Origin: Wurfbainia villosa
Taxonomy: Eukaryota; Streptophyta; Magnoliopsida; Zingiberales; Zingiberaceae
Assembly (NCBI GenBank): GCA_025175895.1
Contig: CM046004.1
Coordinates: 16,913,011-16,977,010 of the forward strand
Length of the DNA: 64,000 nt
Direction: 5' to 3'
Shown here: positions 33,724 to 46,300 of the stretch, one piece after another
Position numbering within the stretch: the stretch's first letter is position 1
Layout of the letters: the number at the start of each line of letters is the position of its first letter
The notes under the pieces: generated by a model
Told to the model about the DNA's origin: nothing
What the model saw: only the letters and a program-made list of their open reading frames with translations
The model's database searches: none
Translations under genes and position numbers: made by a program

Positions 33724-33868
33724 GCCTTGAATTAGGATCCTTAGGGTTGTAATCAAGTAAAAAAGAATTTGTCTTTATTTTGTTTTTACTTTTCCGCTGC
33801 GTACTCTTACGAGTTTTAACGAAAACGTAAAAAAAAGTTTTATGCTATTCACTCCCCCCTCTAGCGTA
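33724..33868 (+). repeat. Older SIRE-like LTR tail (piece 3 of 3)
   Basis: Contains ACTTTTCCGCTGCG and TATTCACTCCCCCCTCTAGCG, the LTR-end signature also seen at 24726 and 33675. It joins 23689 when E and one CACAG are removed. The CCAACA end itself is lost. Confidence 0.6.
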
Positions 33869-34919
33869 TTTTTAATCATATACATGTAAGACAGGTTCGA
33901 CATCAAAGACATCTACTTAAGAAGATAAACTCTTGGTTCACACCCGATTTAGAATTATCTATCTATTTTTAAAAAAAAAATCAAAGTCGAATTTGTTCTA
34001 TTATAGAATCAAATTGTCCATGCATTTCGTATTAAGCAGCTCTTTTGGAAAGGAAACAGTGTTGTTTTAGGGTAAAAATTATAAATTAAAATAAAATATA
34101 TTCTTAAATTGAATTAAAATACACAAAATTTTATATAAAATGATTTACAAGAAGAAAAGAATTGCATCTACTTCACTAAATATTGATTTTTTTAAATTAA
34201 ATCAAAATACTTGCTAAAATATTTATTATTTGATTGATTCATTCTAATTTTAGATTGGTAAGAGTGTCATGTGAAATGAAAAAATAATTATATGCAACAT
34301 AAAACTCACCTTATGCAAATCACGTTTTTCATGTTAATTATTTTTTAAAAAAAAAACTGTGTGCTTCCAATACATGCGTCAGGACTTTAAATTTTTAACA
34401 ATTGAATGTATATGCAATATTTTAAATCGTTAGTGTCGCCACATTAATCTTTCTTTTATATCTCAAGTGCATCTCAGGCTCGCATATTTAAATTGATCGC
34501 GCATAAAAAATATCACGGTCAATAAAGTAGACAAATAAGTTTGAACATTGAAAGCTGGGTTGATAATGACCCTTCTCACAGGTAATGAATTTGAAAACGC
34601 GATGGAGTAAAATGATATTTGAAAAATGAAGTAATTGATACGACATTATTTAAGGTTGTTGATGATGTTTTTTTTCGATGATATTGTTGAATCTACAAGC
34701 CCTTCTAATTCTTAAATCACCAAGATGTCCAAATAGTAAAATAAAAAAAATATGTAGAAAAAGAGTCGAGCTAGTTCCTTCTCGTCCTTCTTTCACATGG
34801 ATCGCATACTTTGTTATTTATTGATGTGAAATATTTTGAAGATCATGGAGAATTAGATAGCACATCATAGAGAAGTGGAGACAATTTTTAATGAAGGGGA
34901 TACAAAAGACATTTTTAAA
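33869..34919. other. AT-rich intergenic DNA
   Basis: No open frame above 60 codons, no repeat structure and no recognisable element. Likely old eroded DNA; the last part may be the 5' side of the LINE that follows. Confidence 0.5.
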
Positions 34920-35679
34920 CGGTTATATCAAAAATTGAATACAAAAAAAAAAAGATATTTATAGAATAATTAAAGTGAGAAAGAAAACAAAAGATATTAT
35001 TCAAATAAAATATATTAAAGATAAATACAATATGGTAGAAATAAATGATAAAGAAATAAAAGAGCAATGACAAAAATATTTTCATCAATTTTTTAATAAA
35101 GATCTTATGTTACCAATTTAACTTAAGTAATTTAAGTAGGTTAAATGAGTATAGAAATATAAAATTTTATTATAGAATTTAAATTTCAAAAGAAGAACAA
35201 GTTTTAAATTAGATATAAAATGAAAAAGTCATTGAACTATATGATATTTTAATAGAAGTATGGAAGTATATAGGAAAATAAAATATTAAATGGATTTCAA
35301 AATTATTTAATATGATATTGAAAATAAAAAAAATTGATAAATGAAGGGTAAGTACTCTAATCTTTTATATAAGAATAAAAGAAACGTAAAAACTTGTGCA
35401 AATTATAAGAGTATTAAACTAATGAGTTATATAATAAAATATTGAGAATGAGTAATTAATAGAAAAAAAAAATTAAGGAAAGATATTGTAATTTTAAAAA
35501 ATCAATTTAGATTCATATATAGAAGGTCGATAATAGAAATTATACATCTACTCAAATAACTAATTAAAAAGTATTGAAAGCAAAAGTAAAATTTACATAG
35601 TATTCATTGACTTAGAAAAAGTTTATAATAGAGTCCTAAGGAAATTATATAGAGAATTTTAGAAAATAGAGATGTTAGC

Positions 35680-35737
<58 letters not shown>

Positions 35738-36140
35738 AAGTAGCAATCAGAGTGAAGACTTCAGACGGATTAACTGAAATATTTCCAATAAAGATAAGAT
35801 TACATCAATAATCAACTCTAAAAGTGTTTATCTCTTTACATTAATCATGAACGGACTCACTAAACATATTCACGACACAATATTGTGGTGCATGTTATTT
35901 ACATATGATATTATTTTGGTATATGAAAAACATGAAAGAGTAAATATTAAACTAAAATCTTAGCGAAAAATAATAAAAGTGAAAGGTTTTATATTTAATT
36001 AGTAGAGTAACGATAGAATATATGAAATTTAAGTTTAGCAATATTAGACATAATGAAATAAGTATTAAGATAAAAGGTGACGAATTATCTAGAACTCAGA
36101 GCAAACCTAATGAGATAAGATTTAGTTGTTATTGTATTAT
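34920..36140 (+). pseudogene. Decayed RTE-type LINE reverse transcriptase
   Basis: Non-LTR RT read across stops in plus frames. Around 34975: KTKDIIQIKYIKDKYN and NDKEIKEQ, then YFHQFFNKDL. Around 35380: NVKTCANYKSIKLMSYIIKY (family motif: NCxNYRGIKLMSHxxKxWE). Around 35600: FTYSIHLRKSLSPKEI. After an AT repeat comes YLFTLIMNGLTKHIHDTILWCMLFTYDIILVYEKHE, where FTYDIILV stands for the catalytic FADDIVLV box. One catalytic Asp is already replaced. Typical of the plant RTE clade. No ends or poly(A)/TTG-type tail identified. Confidence 0.75.
35683..35733. repeat. (TA)n microsatellite inside the LINE
   Basis: About 48 bp of TA, falling where the RT would read the region just before the SxxGLHQGS block; it interrupts the coding sequence. 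Confidence 0.95.
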
Positions 36141-36179
36141 AGAGGAGCGGAGAGTATATCATGAGGAAGTGGGAATTAT

Positions 36180-36420
36180 AGTCCATGTCTATTTGTAATC
36201 TACTAAGTGGCAATTCGGCTCTACTCGAAAAATTAAGTTGACCCAACCTAGTATCTCGTCAATTCAAGTCAACCACTCAATAGCCCAGGTCAGTTCAGCT
36301 CAGATTTGCTTAGGCTAGTTCAGCTTAGATCTATTTAGGCTAGTTCAATTCAGATCGATTCAACTCAGGTCTACTCAGATTGGTTAAGCTCAAGTTTGAT
36401 ACTAAACACGATGACTTGAT
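36180..36420 (+). repeat. Short imperfect tandem repeats
   Basis: About six loosely repeated 20-30 bp words such as CAGCTCAGATTTGCTTAGGC, TTAGGCTAGTTCAGCT and CAACTCAGGTCTACTCAGAT. No coding sense. Confidence 0.55.
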
Positions 36421-37396
36421 CAAATTAGGATGGATATAATATTTTGTTGGTCTGATCCAGATTGGGTACTCATGGTATCAATAATAATTTTGATAATTCG
36501 AAGATAAAAAGAGAAATGCCCGTTAAACTTAATTGGATGTTAATCATCCATCATTGCTTTCCCTCGGTCTTTGAGTTCTCTCGCCAATGTTGTCGAAGGT
36601 CAAGCTTGGAATGGTAACCCCTGGTACAAAAAATTGGAATCCGTCAATCTAGCGGCCTCTACCAGCTCGCTCCTGGACCATCGTAAGAGAGGTAAATCAT
36701 GGTAGTCCTTTGATCCTTAAGATTAATAACTAGCTCATGGAGGGATGATACCCTCGCATTTGTGAGGGATTGATCTGTTACCCTTTAGTACAACGTCTAC
36801 ATGCGCTAGATCCTTCCCGCGGAAACTACCCTAACCTTTGTGACAGAGGATGATGATGACAAATTCCAGAATCCTAGTGAGACTCTTTACATCTCCATCG
36901 TCAAGCTTAAATCACGGCGAGGTGCACGTTTTGAGATCGGTAGATTGGATGACGTCTCATAACTAACATCATCTATTTTAATGCTGAGATGTATATTCAT
37001 AAGAAAATTGAAAGCTAAATTAAAACCTTTCGGTTCAAATAATAAAATGAACCAAACTCTTTTGCCTGGAGTCCAAATCAAAATATAAATCTCCATTTGT
37101 CAAAAATCAAAAAAGATATTGCTAATTTTCGGAGTCATAACACGAATGACCACAATGCGAGCATCGCATCGCGCGCTTAAAATCACGCTTGGAGTGGATC
37201 TCCAGAGCCCAACGGTCAATAACGACCTCTGTTTCGAACGGCTCTGCGAAAGCTGGAAACAGAGTACCGCCCGCGCACGTAGTTGACGCCAACCTCAACC
37301 CACCAAAAATTCCCTCAAAATAGGGGGGAAAACAATATTTTCGGTCCTTCCAAAGCTTCATCCGTCTCCATCGAAATCCAATCCGACACATAATTG
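36421..37396 (+). other. Upstream region of the host gene
   Basis: About 1 kb between the repeats and the start codon at 37397. No transposon signature and no clear open frame. The last 280 bp have mixed composition (CGCATCGCGCGC, CTCCATCGAAATCC) consistent with a promoter and 5' UTR. No convincing TATA box at a normal distance; the transcription start cannot be placed. Confidence 0.4.
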
Positions 37397-39259
37397 ATGA
37401 AGCTAACCGTGCCCGTAGAGCAGCAGGAGGTCCGGCCGTCCATGGAGATCTTCCGCTTCCGATCGGTCAGCGGGGATGAGTGCCGGTGGATGAACCACGA
37501 ACTTCAGGCGAAGGTAGAGGAGTTGGAGAGCTTTTATGCGGCTTACAAGCTAAGCAGAGCTGGAAGAAGAAATCAAACAGAGGATTTTTGTGGTTCGGTG
37601 AAATTCGACGGAGACTTGCTGCTGAAGATGGTGGACGACTTGGAGCAAAACTTGAAGCTGACCCAGTCGGACGTCTCGAAAGGAAGGGCCTATGAGGATT
37701 ATGCGGCGAGGCGGGGCGCGAAGCTACGGGAGGAAGAGGTCGGGTGGAAGGGCAGACAGAGGAGGAAGGAGTTGGAGGCGATGGAGAACAGGTTCGAGGA
37801 GAATTGGGTGGAGCTGAAGACTAAAGGAAGAGAAAACAAAGAGGTATTTTTGAGTTGTTTTTTTTTAATTCTGTAAGATTTGTTCTATGGCATGAATTGT
37901 TTTGGCAGGGCGCAATTGATGATCCCTTTAAGAACCATAAAAAAGATTCCTCAATCTCAGCAAGAAGTCCTACCTCTTCCAAGAACATAAATCTCGATTC
38001 ACCAACAGCCTCGCCGCAATCTCTTCCAAGCTTTTCCTGCCTCAGTAAAGAAAACATGAAGCCACCTGCCAGATCTAACACGGCTACTAATTGCACTCCT
38101 TCACGAATAACCAAGAACACGAGTAATCTCGATGAATTGAAAGATCCCACACTCTCCAAAGTCTCCAAAGAGCAAAAGCAAAGAATAGACTACAGCAAAC
38201 CGAGCACAGTCGTCGAGGTTCGAAGTTCTACAAATAAGCCGAGTGAGATAGAAACTTTCGATACTGAAAGTGTAGGTGAGACAGAGGATAGGATGAATCA
38301 GCAAATACTTATTGCTGAAAATGATGTGCCTGAAAGGCAAATCGTAGAGGAAGAGGCACCCATTTCTCACATTGAATTGGATGGCGAAGAACCAAGACTG
38401 AGCCAAGAGTCGGGAATTTGTGACGTCAACTCGGAAAAGACTGAGATCTCGAGTCAGGAAGAGGAAGCAGATGATGAATCGGTGGATGCTTCCAAGTTGA
38501 ATTCCTCTTTGGATAGGGAGAAGGAATCATCCAACCCAGAAGAACAAAATGCAGGCGAGGCTGCTGATGCTGCAAGGGCGAGGAAGAAAAGGGTAATTGC
38601 TGAAAAAACTACCATTGCAACTGGTAATTCTTCCAATAAGCTGTTAAAGGATGCTGTGAAACAATTCAAGAAGCTCATAAAATTAGGGAAGAAAGGCAAA
38701 AACACACACAATGCAGTTAGTGTTTCGATGTCTGCTGCATCAGCTTCTGGTGGTGATGATGATAACAAAGGTCGTCACCATGTACTGAAGGTGTCGCCAG
38801 AACATCTGAAGAAATACAGAAACGACTACTCGGTTCCTGCTCATGTTGTTGGCCCACACGAGGGCAAGATCTTCCCCAGACAAGGTTTGCTTTTGCTCCT
38901 TGAGATTCTGGATTCCAATATTATCATCATAGAAAGAGATGTTTTAAGTATTACTTCAATACGTTGTCCTAAGTGCAGATCAATCCCCAAACTGTTCTTT
39001 TTCTGCATCGCCTGGAAATATAAAGTCCATGGAGTCTGATCAACTAGAAAGATTTCCAAAATGTAAGTTCATCCATAGGTTGATGAGTGCCAAAAGAAAA
39101 CCAATTTGCTTTATTTCATCTCTCTAGTGCATCATTCATTTCTGACATTTTACTTTTGCCCACTGTGCAGCACCATGTCTTATGTTCCCGTTTCTGCCAT
39201 TCCAAGGAAGAAGCCAAGTAAGGCTCAAGGACAAACTGAAAGCTCCACTCAGTCCGTAG
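37397..39259 (+). CDS. Four-exon plant gene of unknown function, 531 aa predicted
   Basis: Exons 37397-37843, 37909-38884, 38979-39062, 39171-39259; introns of 65, 94 and 108 bp, all GT...AG (acceptors TTTTGGCAG, CTAAGTGCAG, CACTGTGCAG), and the reading frame is kept across all three to a TAG. N-terminus (residues 1-149): MKLTVPVEQQEVRPSMEIFR, DECRWMNHELQAKVEELESF and a charged helical, probably coiled-coil part. Exon 2 is Ser/Glu/Asp-rich and disordered-looking, then has a basic segment ARARKKRV ... KLLKDAVKQFKKLIKLGKKG near residues 385-435, and ends before a C-terminal LMFPFLPFQGRSQVRLKDKL. The ARARKK + FKKLIKLGKK layout resembles the C-terminal part of plant CIP7/unc-89-like proteins; I cannot name it further. 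Start chosen as the first ATG of the open frame. Probably a single-copy host gene, the only one here. Confidence 0.75.
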
Positions 39260-39265
39260 TGTAGG

Positions 39266-39279
39266 TTTTTTTTTTTTTT
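39266..39279 (-). other. Poly(T) run: poly(A) end of element F
   Basis: Fourteen T on plus. On the minus strand the F sequence ends GTATTTC followed by this A run and then abuts the host gene 6 bp past its stop codon. It looks like a transcript poly(A) tail fixed in DNA. Confidence 0.5.
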
Positions 39280-40916
39280 GAAATACATGAATTTACTACG
39301 TGAATAAAATACAAGAAAAACTTGTAACCACTTACATTGATTACGCTTCCTCTACACTGCTCTGATGAGATTTCTTTTTCACTGTCGAAAGAATGATCAC
39401 AAAACGAACCACCCTTGCAAGTCCACAAACCAAATCCCGACGAAAGGATATTCTGGTAATCGATGCTCTCTCGGGTAGCCTTTCGGCATTCTCCTTCATT
39501 ATTTTTTTTCTTTATCACATCTCCCTTTATAGGGTCTTGGACGCTCGTTGAAGAATGGAGGCATGCCCGCACTCCTTCGGTTGTGTGCACAATTACTGCA
39601 CAATGTGCGCAATAACTGTTCACGTCTAATATCTTCCACTCGTCCAAGATATGTCACATAAGAAAATAGTTACATAGACCAATAAAAAATATTTAACCAC
39701 ATAGACTAAATAATACCAGATTTAATTATTCTAAAAGACTAATAGAACAGAGATCACTGGTCACAAAAACCAATAGAACAATCATATCATACTTAGGAAA
39801 ATGGTTCGTGCGACAGCAAGCACATTGAGCAATCAATTGCTAAGAAAGTTGTTACACCTTACATAGTTGCTCATAAAGCAATCCTTGCTAAGAAAGTCGT
39901 TACGCCTAACTTAGTCACTCTTTAAATGGTACATAACCATTCTTTGAATGACCCATAGTCATTCACCTGATGGCGCACATCCATCCTCCAGGTGGCACAA
40001 AATCATACTCCTTGTGATGATGTCTTGCTATTTACCCAGATTAAATAATCTCCATTTACATCAATATGAACATCTCTAATCCCTCATAATGACCATCAAG
40101 TCAAGAGCATGTTCCATATTCTCAAAATTCATAATCATTTCCATACACAATAGAAATGGATCGACCAGTGAATAATTCTCAAAAGATGTAAATCTATTTA
40201 ACCTTCCTTTTTAGCATGAATCTATTCATTTTAGTTAGTCACTTTTCTAGTCATGTTCCATAGACCAAATCATTCATAGTCAATAGATTTACATGCTAAA
40301 GTAGCAGACCCTAATTAAAACTTCAAGAAGACAGCTAAATAGTGACAAAGGACAAATACTGAGATTAACATATAATCTCAAAGGGCTCTTATAGTAGAGA
40401 AACAGGAATTCATTCTCCTATTACCCTTATTGTCATCTTAGCACAAGTGGTATGAATCACATGTTACGATGTTATTATCTTTACTAACAAAGAGTGTATA
40501 TTTTCCTTAACATCGTACAGATTTTGATCCAGACATTCCAAATATCTAATCCTGAATTCAACATATGAATTCTAATCTGGCTCATTAACATGTATAGCAA
40601 ATGGTGGGAACATTTACTTCGATCACTTTTCTTAAATGATCTTATCTTGATACACATATCAAGACGACGCCAGCTTATAGGTATGTATCTTTATACATAT
40701 AACTTCCAAAGTTATCCTATAAGTAATGGTCTTACCCCTATTCGTATATAACAAACAGAGATGATTGTCTATGTGAAAAGACCAATCACTACCCGTTAAT
40801 ATGCTCACCGAGATCTTATCAGAATGTAACATCACATATACTGAATAAATTATAGCTAGCATTTCAAACAATCAAATTACAATATCCGATTGTCATTATA
40901 AAATTGTTACATTCTA
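39280..40916 (-). repeat. 3' untranslated / LTR-like part of copia fragment F
   Basis: About 1.6 kb downstream (in element sense) of the F pol stop. A TATA-like CCTATAAAGGG lies on the minus strand at 39523-39534, with a following 240-bp stretch up to the poly(A). This fits an LTR U3-R ending at its polyadenylation site. An open minus frame of 132 codons (39647-39249) crosses it but has no recognisable domain. LTR start could not be fixed; TGTAACAATTTT near 40904 is one candidate. Confidence 0.5.
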
Positions 40917-41669
40917 CGAAGTCCCATAAATTTTACATGCTCATTAAATGACTCTCTAGTCATCGGCTTAGTAAAAGGATCTACAAACATAGCTTGCGTA
41001 GGGATATACTCAAGAATCACCTTCTTTTTAGCAACAATATCCCTAATAAAGTTATACTTTATTGCTATATGCTTGCCCTTGCTATGATATTTGGGATCCT
41101 TGGAAAAAGCTATAGCAGCTTAACTGTCACAGTAGACGGTCACTGTACTCTCACTGTCATCAATAATCTTTAAATGTTTCAGGAGCCTTCTTAACCAGAC
41201 TGCTTCTTGTACAGCTGCTGAACATGCCACATATTCAGCTTCCATAGTTGACAAGGCCACACAGGTCCTGTTTCAGAAGATGGCGCCACCATTCAACAAG
41301 AACGCATAGCCTGATGTGGATTTTCTATCATCCAGGTCTTCAGCCCAATCTGCATCTGAGTAGCCCTTCAGGCTCATATCTGATCCTTTATAACAGAGAC
41401 TATAACCTGTTATCGCTTTCAGATATCTAAATATCATTTTCACTGTCTTCCAGTGTCTTGGTCCTGAGTTTGACTGGAACTGACTGATTAAACCAACAGC
41501 ATAGCTGAGATCGGGACAAGTACATAACATAGTGTACATCAAACTACCAACAGCACTGGCATATGATTTTTTATTCATCTCGGCTATTTTTTCAGAAGTT
41601 TTGAGACTCATACTCTTGCTCAGAACAGTACCTTTCACAATGAGTGTCTGTTCACTGTTGCAATCAAAC
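40917..41669 (-). pseudogene. Copia fragment F: RT end and RNase H
   Basis: Different copia lineage from the Angela copies. Reads SYASAVGSLMYTMLCTCPDL, HWKTVKMIFRYLKAITGYSL, GYSDADWAEDLDDRKSTSGY, then after a stop CVALSTMEAEYVACSAAVQE, STVTVYCDS, HSKGKHIAIKYNFIRDIVA and the Pol tail DPLTKPMTRESFNEHVKFMG. At least two stops. It is cut at 41669 by insertion of element B; its 5' portion would be beyond 60897/the window end. Confidence 0.85.
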
Positions 41670-43886
41670 TGTTGGGTTACCGGCACCGCGGCGAGTGTGT
41701 GTTCGAACATGTTTCGTAAACATGTGCAAAGTGAAAGAATTAAAAAGCAATAAATCTAACTTATTACAACACACACCACACGCATGCATAGTACAACGTG
41801 TGTAGATATAATCGCAATTTTAAATTTTGCAATAAAGAAAATTAAGCTAGTTATACCTGACGTATCATGTGCAACGGGAAAGGCATCAACCGGAGCAACT
41901 CTCGCTAGAATTGCCTCTATCTGTATCTACGTCGAGTATCGTCGAGATAACTTCACCAAGCTAGAAGTCTCATTTTCGTAGGAGTCACTAGCCTCGTGTC
42001 AAAGACGATGTGATCGAAAGAAGATCACAATCCGAATCAAAATTCGGATTCGAAAATGAGTCCCCAAAACTTGCTTCTCCGGAGAGGTATTCGTCAACCG
42101 ATTGATGAATCCTTCGTCCTCCACTTATGAGGATTATCGAAGATCGAATCCCCGGCAAGATAGCCGCTATCAAAGCTCCAAACGTCGTCCAAACAATGCT
42201 CCAACACAAAAGGAAAGAAGCTATCCAGAAAACTGGACAACTTGGTGGAGGAGTTACGCCGGCCAAAGGAGGAAGGTCGGCTGCACCTTGGACACCGGAG
42301 CCAAGGGATGTCGCCGGAGGGTCACCGGAGGATGACCGGCAATAGCTTGGACGCCGGCAGCAAGGTGGACGGTGACACAAAAGCTGGCGGCATGGACTGC
42401 TTGGGCGGTGGCAAGGAGAAGAGAGGGAGAGGAGAGGAGAAGATTATTCCAAAATAAAACTTAGGGCTCTCCAAAAAACCTAACCGCATTTTTATAGAGC
42501 CCATATTTCTTAACCATTAAGAAAACTTCTCCTTAGAGCTATTGGTTCACAACCAAAACCCATTAACCCGCTCCAATAACTTAAGTTAAAATAAATCGAA
42601 CCGAGTTAGTCTATTTTAAGTTAAAACGAACCGAACCAACTTTGGTTCATTCGTTTAAAACAAATCAAACTCCTTTGGTTTATTCTTCACCATTGGATTA
42701 GAATCAAACTAATTTGGTTCATCCATCATGTCTTAATAAGACACGGCCCATCCAAGCTTCCATTGCGACTGAAACGATTTCATGCTCGCTCCTTATTTGG
42801 TCCAACCAAACATAGTTTCTCTCGATCTGAGAATCTCATTCTCAAGCTCATTTTAAATCCTTCGGATTATGCTCGTTGTGCATGTGACCAAATAGGTTCT
42901 CGATTTATGTTGACCGTCTATAATTAACCATTAATTATAGAACGATCATGAGTGACACCTAGTAGTACATCATGATCCCCAATTAATCGAAAAAATCAAC
43001 GGTTGATCTAGAACAATTTCTGAAACCTTCAGCAGCTACAATGAATCGTACCCTGTTCCCTTCACGCATCTTATACCCACTTGGTTCATAATATAGTCTA
43101 TAGTGTTAGTCCAAGTATCACCTAGCCCAAGTATCATTTCCTCGTCCCACGGATTCTAGTTATTGCACATGTATCCAAGAGTACCTTACTCTAAATATGT
43201 AATGATTTGGCCAAAGACTTTAGTAACAATCCGACAAGAGACCATGGGTATACATCTCCTCGAAAGGAGTGATGAATGCTTTATAGACTATTCAAACACC
43301 TTCAGTCACTTCGACTTATACCCAATCACCCTGGGTCTACATCTCCTCAGAGATGCTTAAGATGTCAAAGCATAAATCTTCATGACCAAGATGACTTGAA
43401 TACCGCAAGTCAAAGGAACATCGCACTTAAGCTGCAGTAAGAACTTCATTGACATATCTATATATGCAGAGAACCATATGAAGTCTTACAGTTGATCACT
43501 CCAATGAATTAGTTACCATAACTAGCATCCACGATTAACTCCGGACATCACAATGTCTCCAGCCAGTGAGAATCAACTGCTTGGATACACCAAGGAATAT
43601 ACCTCGTGCTAGTCTCGACATAATTGATGGTCTCCAAATTCATCAATTCATCGATTAGAGATAATTCCAATACATCACAATTACACATGTAGAGATACTC
43701 ACTAGTTGTGATCCAATCACAAATTCTCTCATACTGTGAATCGTATCGTGGATATTCAGTAAATGAGTTTAAGATCTAATCAAATACATGAAAACATATA
43801 TACTCAAATAGTGAATCTTCATTTATCATATAAATGGTTCAAACATAAAACGATTGTCTTAGAACACCTCTCATATATTACTAACA
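41670..43886 (-). repeat. 3' LTR of element B (2217 bp)
   Basis: TGTTGGG...TACTAACA. TATA (minus CTATAAAAAT) at 42488-42497. Followed by polypurine tract complement AACTCCCACTTGG at 43887-43899. Confidence 0.9.
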
Positions 43887-44122
43887 AACTCCCACTTGGC
43901 CTAATGCTAATCGCTACGGTATCCAATACCATAAGCTCTAACATGACTCTCAAACTTACTTTGAGGTAATGTCTTTGTTAAAGGATCCGCTAAGTTCCTT
44001 TCAATGGGAATCTTCTCGATTTGTATTTCCTTCCTACTTATGATCTCTCTGATCAAATGATAGCGACGAAGCACAAGTTTAGATCATTGATAAGACCTTG
44101 GCTCTTTTGCCTATGCAATTGC
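43887..44122 (-). pseudogene. Element B RNase H C-terminus (distal piece)
   Basis: Polypurine tract and the last 80 or so codons of Pol (the RRYHLIREI ... ADPLTK region in relatives), ending at GCAATTGC where C inserted. The other piece resumes at 53726. Confidence 0.8.
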
Positions 44123-46280
44123 TGTTGGGTTTCTGGCACCGCGGCGAGTGTGTGTTCGAACATGTTTCGTAAACATGTGCACAGCGGAAGGAATAAAATA
44201 ATAAATCTAATTTATTACAACACACACATCACACGCATGCATAGTACAACATGTGTAGACATAACCGTAAATTCAAATTTTGCAATAAAAGAAAATTTAT
44301 ACTACGTATACCTGACGTATCACGTGTAGCGGGAAAGGCATCAACCGGAAAGATTCTTGCTAGAATCGTCTCTATCCGTATCCATGCCGAGTATCTTCGG
44401 GATGACTTTACAAAGTCACGAGCCTCGTCTTCGTACGGGTTACTAGCCTCGTGTTGAAGATGATGTGATCGAGAGAAGATCACAATCCGAATCAAAATTC
44501 GGATCCAAAACGAGTCCTCAAAAACTCGCTTCTCCGGAGAGGTATTCGTCAACCGTTTGACGAATCCTTCGTCCTCCACCTATGAGAATTATCGGAGATC
44601 GAATCCCCGGCAAGGTTACCGCTGTCGGAGCTCCAAACGTCGTCCAAACGACGCTCCGACAAGAAGGAAACAAACTGTCCAGAAAACTGGACAGATTTGG
44701 TGGAGGAATAGGGACCGGCCAAATAAGGAAGGTTGAGGCTCACCTTGTCGCCGGACCCAAAGGAGATCACCGAAGCTCCTCCGGCAGCAGCTCGACGCCG
44801 GCAAGAGGGAAGGACAACACCTTCTGGACGCCGGCAAGGGAGCTAGGCGGCAGCAAGAGGGTTGGCACCGACAAGACTTGGAGAGGAGAGGGGATTGGGC
44901 GGCAACTACTAGATTAGGGCTTAACAAAACCCTTAAGCCCTATTTTATAGAGAACAAATTCTCTTAATGGTTATCGGATCATAACCAAAAGCCCGTTAAC
45001 CCGCTCCATTAATTTAAGTTAAAATAAACCAAACCATGATGGTTTATTTTAAGTTAAACCAATCAACCAACTTTGGTTCATTCGCTTAAAACAAACCAAA
45101 CCCTTGGTTTATTCCTCCATTGATTAAAACCAAACCAATTTGTTCATCCATCATGTCTTCATAAGACATGGCCCATTCACGCCTATTGCGATCAAACGAT
45201 TTTATGCTCGCCCATGCTGGTCCAACCAAACCTAGTTTCTCCTGGCCCGAGAATCTCATTTCAAGCTCTTTTAACTCGGTTTATGTTGGTCGTCTATAAT
45301 TAACCATTAATTATAGAACGATCATGAGTGGCACCTAGTAGTACATCATGATCCCCAATTAATCGAAAAGATCAACGGTTGATCCAGAACAATTTTTGAA
45401 ACCCTTCAGCAGCTCGAATGAATCGTGCCCCATTCCCTTCACTCATCTTATACCCACTTGGTTCAGGACATGGTCTATAGTGTCAGTCCCACTAGGCTGA
45501 CTACGTCATACCTAGCACAATTATCATTTCCTCGTCCTACGGATTCTAGTTACTGCACATGTATCGAAGAGTACCTTACTCTAAACATGTAATGCTTTGG
45601 CCAAAGACTTTAGTAACAATCCGACGAGAGGCCATGGGTATACATCTCCTCGCAAGGAGTGGTGAATCCTTTATAGGCTATTCAAACGCCTTCGATCATT
45701 TTGACTTATACCCAATCATCCCGGGTCCACATCTCCTTAGAGATGCTTGATTAAGATGTCAAAGCATAAGTTTTTATGATCAAGATGACTTGAATACCGC
45801 AAGTCAAAGGAACATCGCACTTAAGCTGCAGTAAGAACTTCATTGACATATCTATATATGCAGAGAATCATATGAAGTCTTACGGTTGGTCACTCCAATG
45901 AACTAGTTACCATAACTAGCATCCACGATTAACTCCGGACATCACAATGTCTCCAGCTAGTGAGAATCAACTGCTTGGATACACCAAGGAGTATACCTCG
46001 TGATAGTTTCGACAGAATCAATGGTGTCCATATCCATCAATTCATCGACTAGGGATAATTCCGATACATCACAATTACACATGTAGAGATACTCACTAGT
46101 TGTGATCCAATCACAAATTCTCTCATGCTGTGAATCGTATCGTGGACATTCAATAAATGAGTTTAAGATCCAATCAAATACATGAAAACATGTATACTCA
46201 AATAGTGAATCTTCATTTATCATATAAATGGTTCAAACATAAGGCGATTGCCTTAGGACACCTCTCATATATTACTAACA
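44123..46280 (-). repeat. 3' LTR of element C (2158 bp)
   Basis: TGTTGGG...TACTAACA, TATA at 44941-44950. About 55 bp shorter than its partner through small deletions at 45050-45280, where the ATTACGCTCGTTGTGCG-like stretch of the other LTR is absent. Confidence 0.92.
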
Positions 46281-46300
46281 AACTCTCACTTGGCCTAATG

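Noticed and set aside
38101..38768. Minus-strand frames of about 100 codons over the host gene
   Set aside because: Shadows of the plus-strand exon 2, rich in Ser because exon 2 is rich in Glu/Ser codons.
39249..39647. 132-codon minus frame as a gene
   Set aside because: Ends in a poly-Lys tail from the poly(A) run and spans a TATA-like LTR segment; no recognisable domain.
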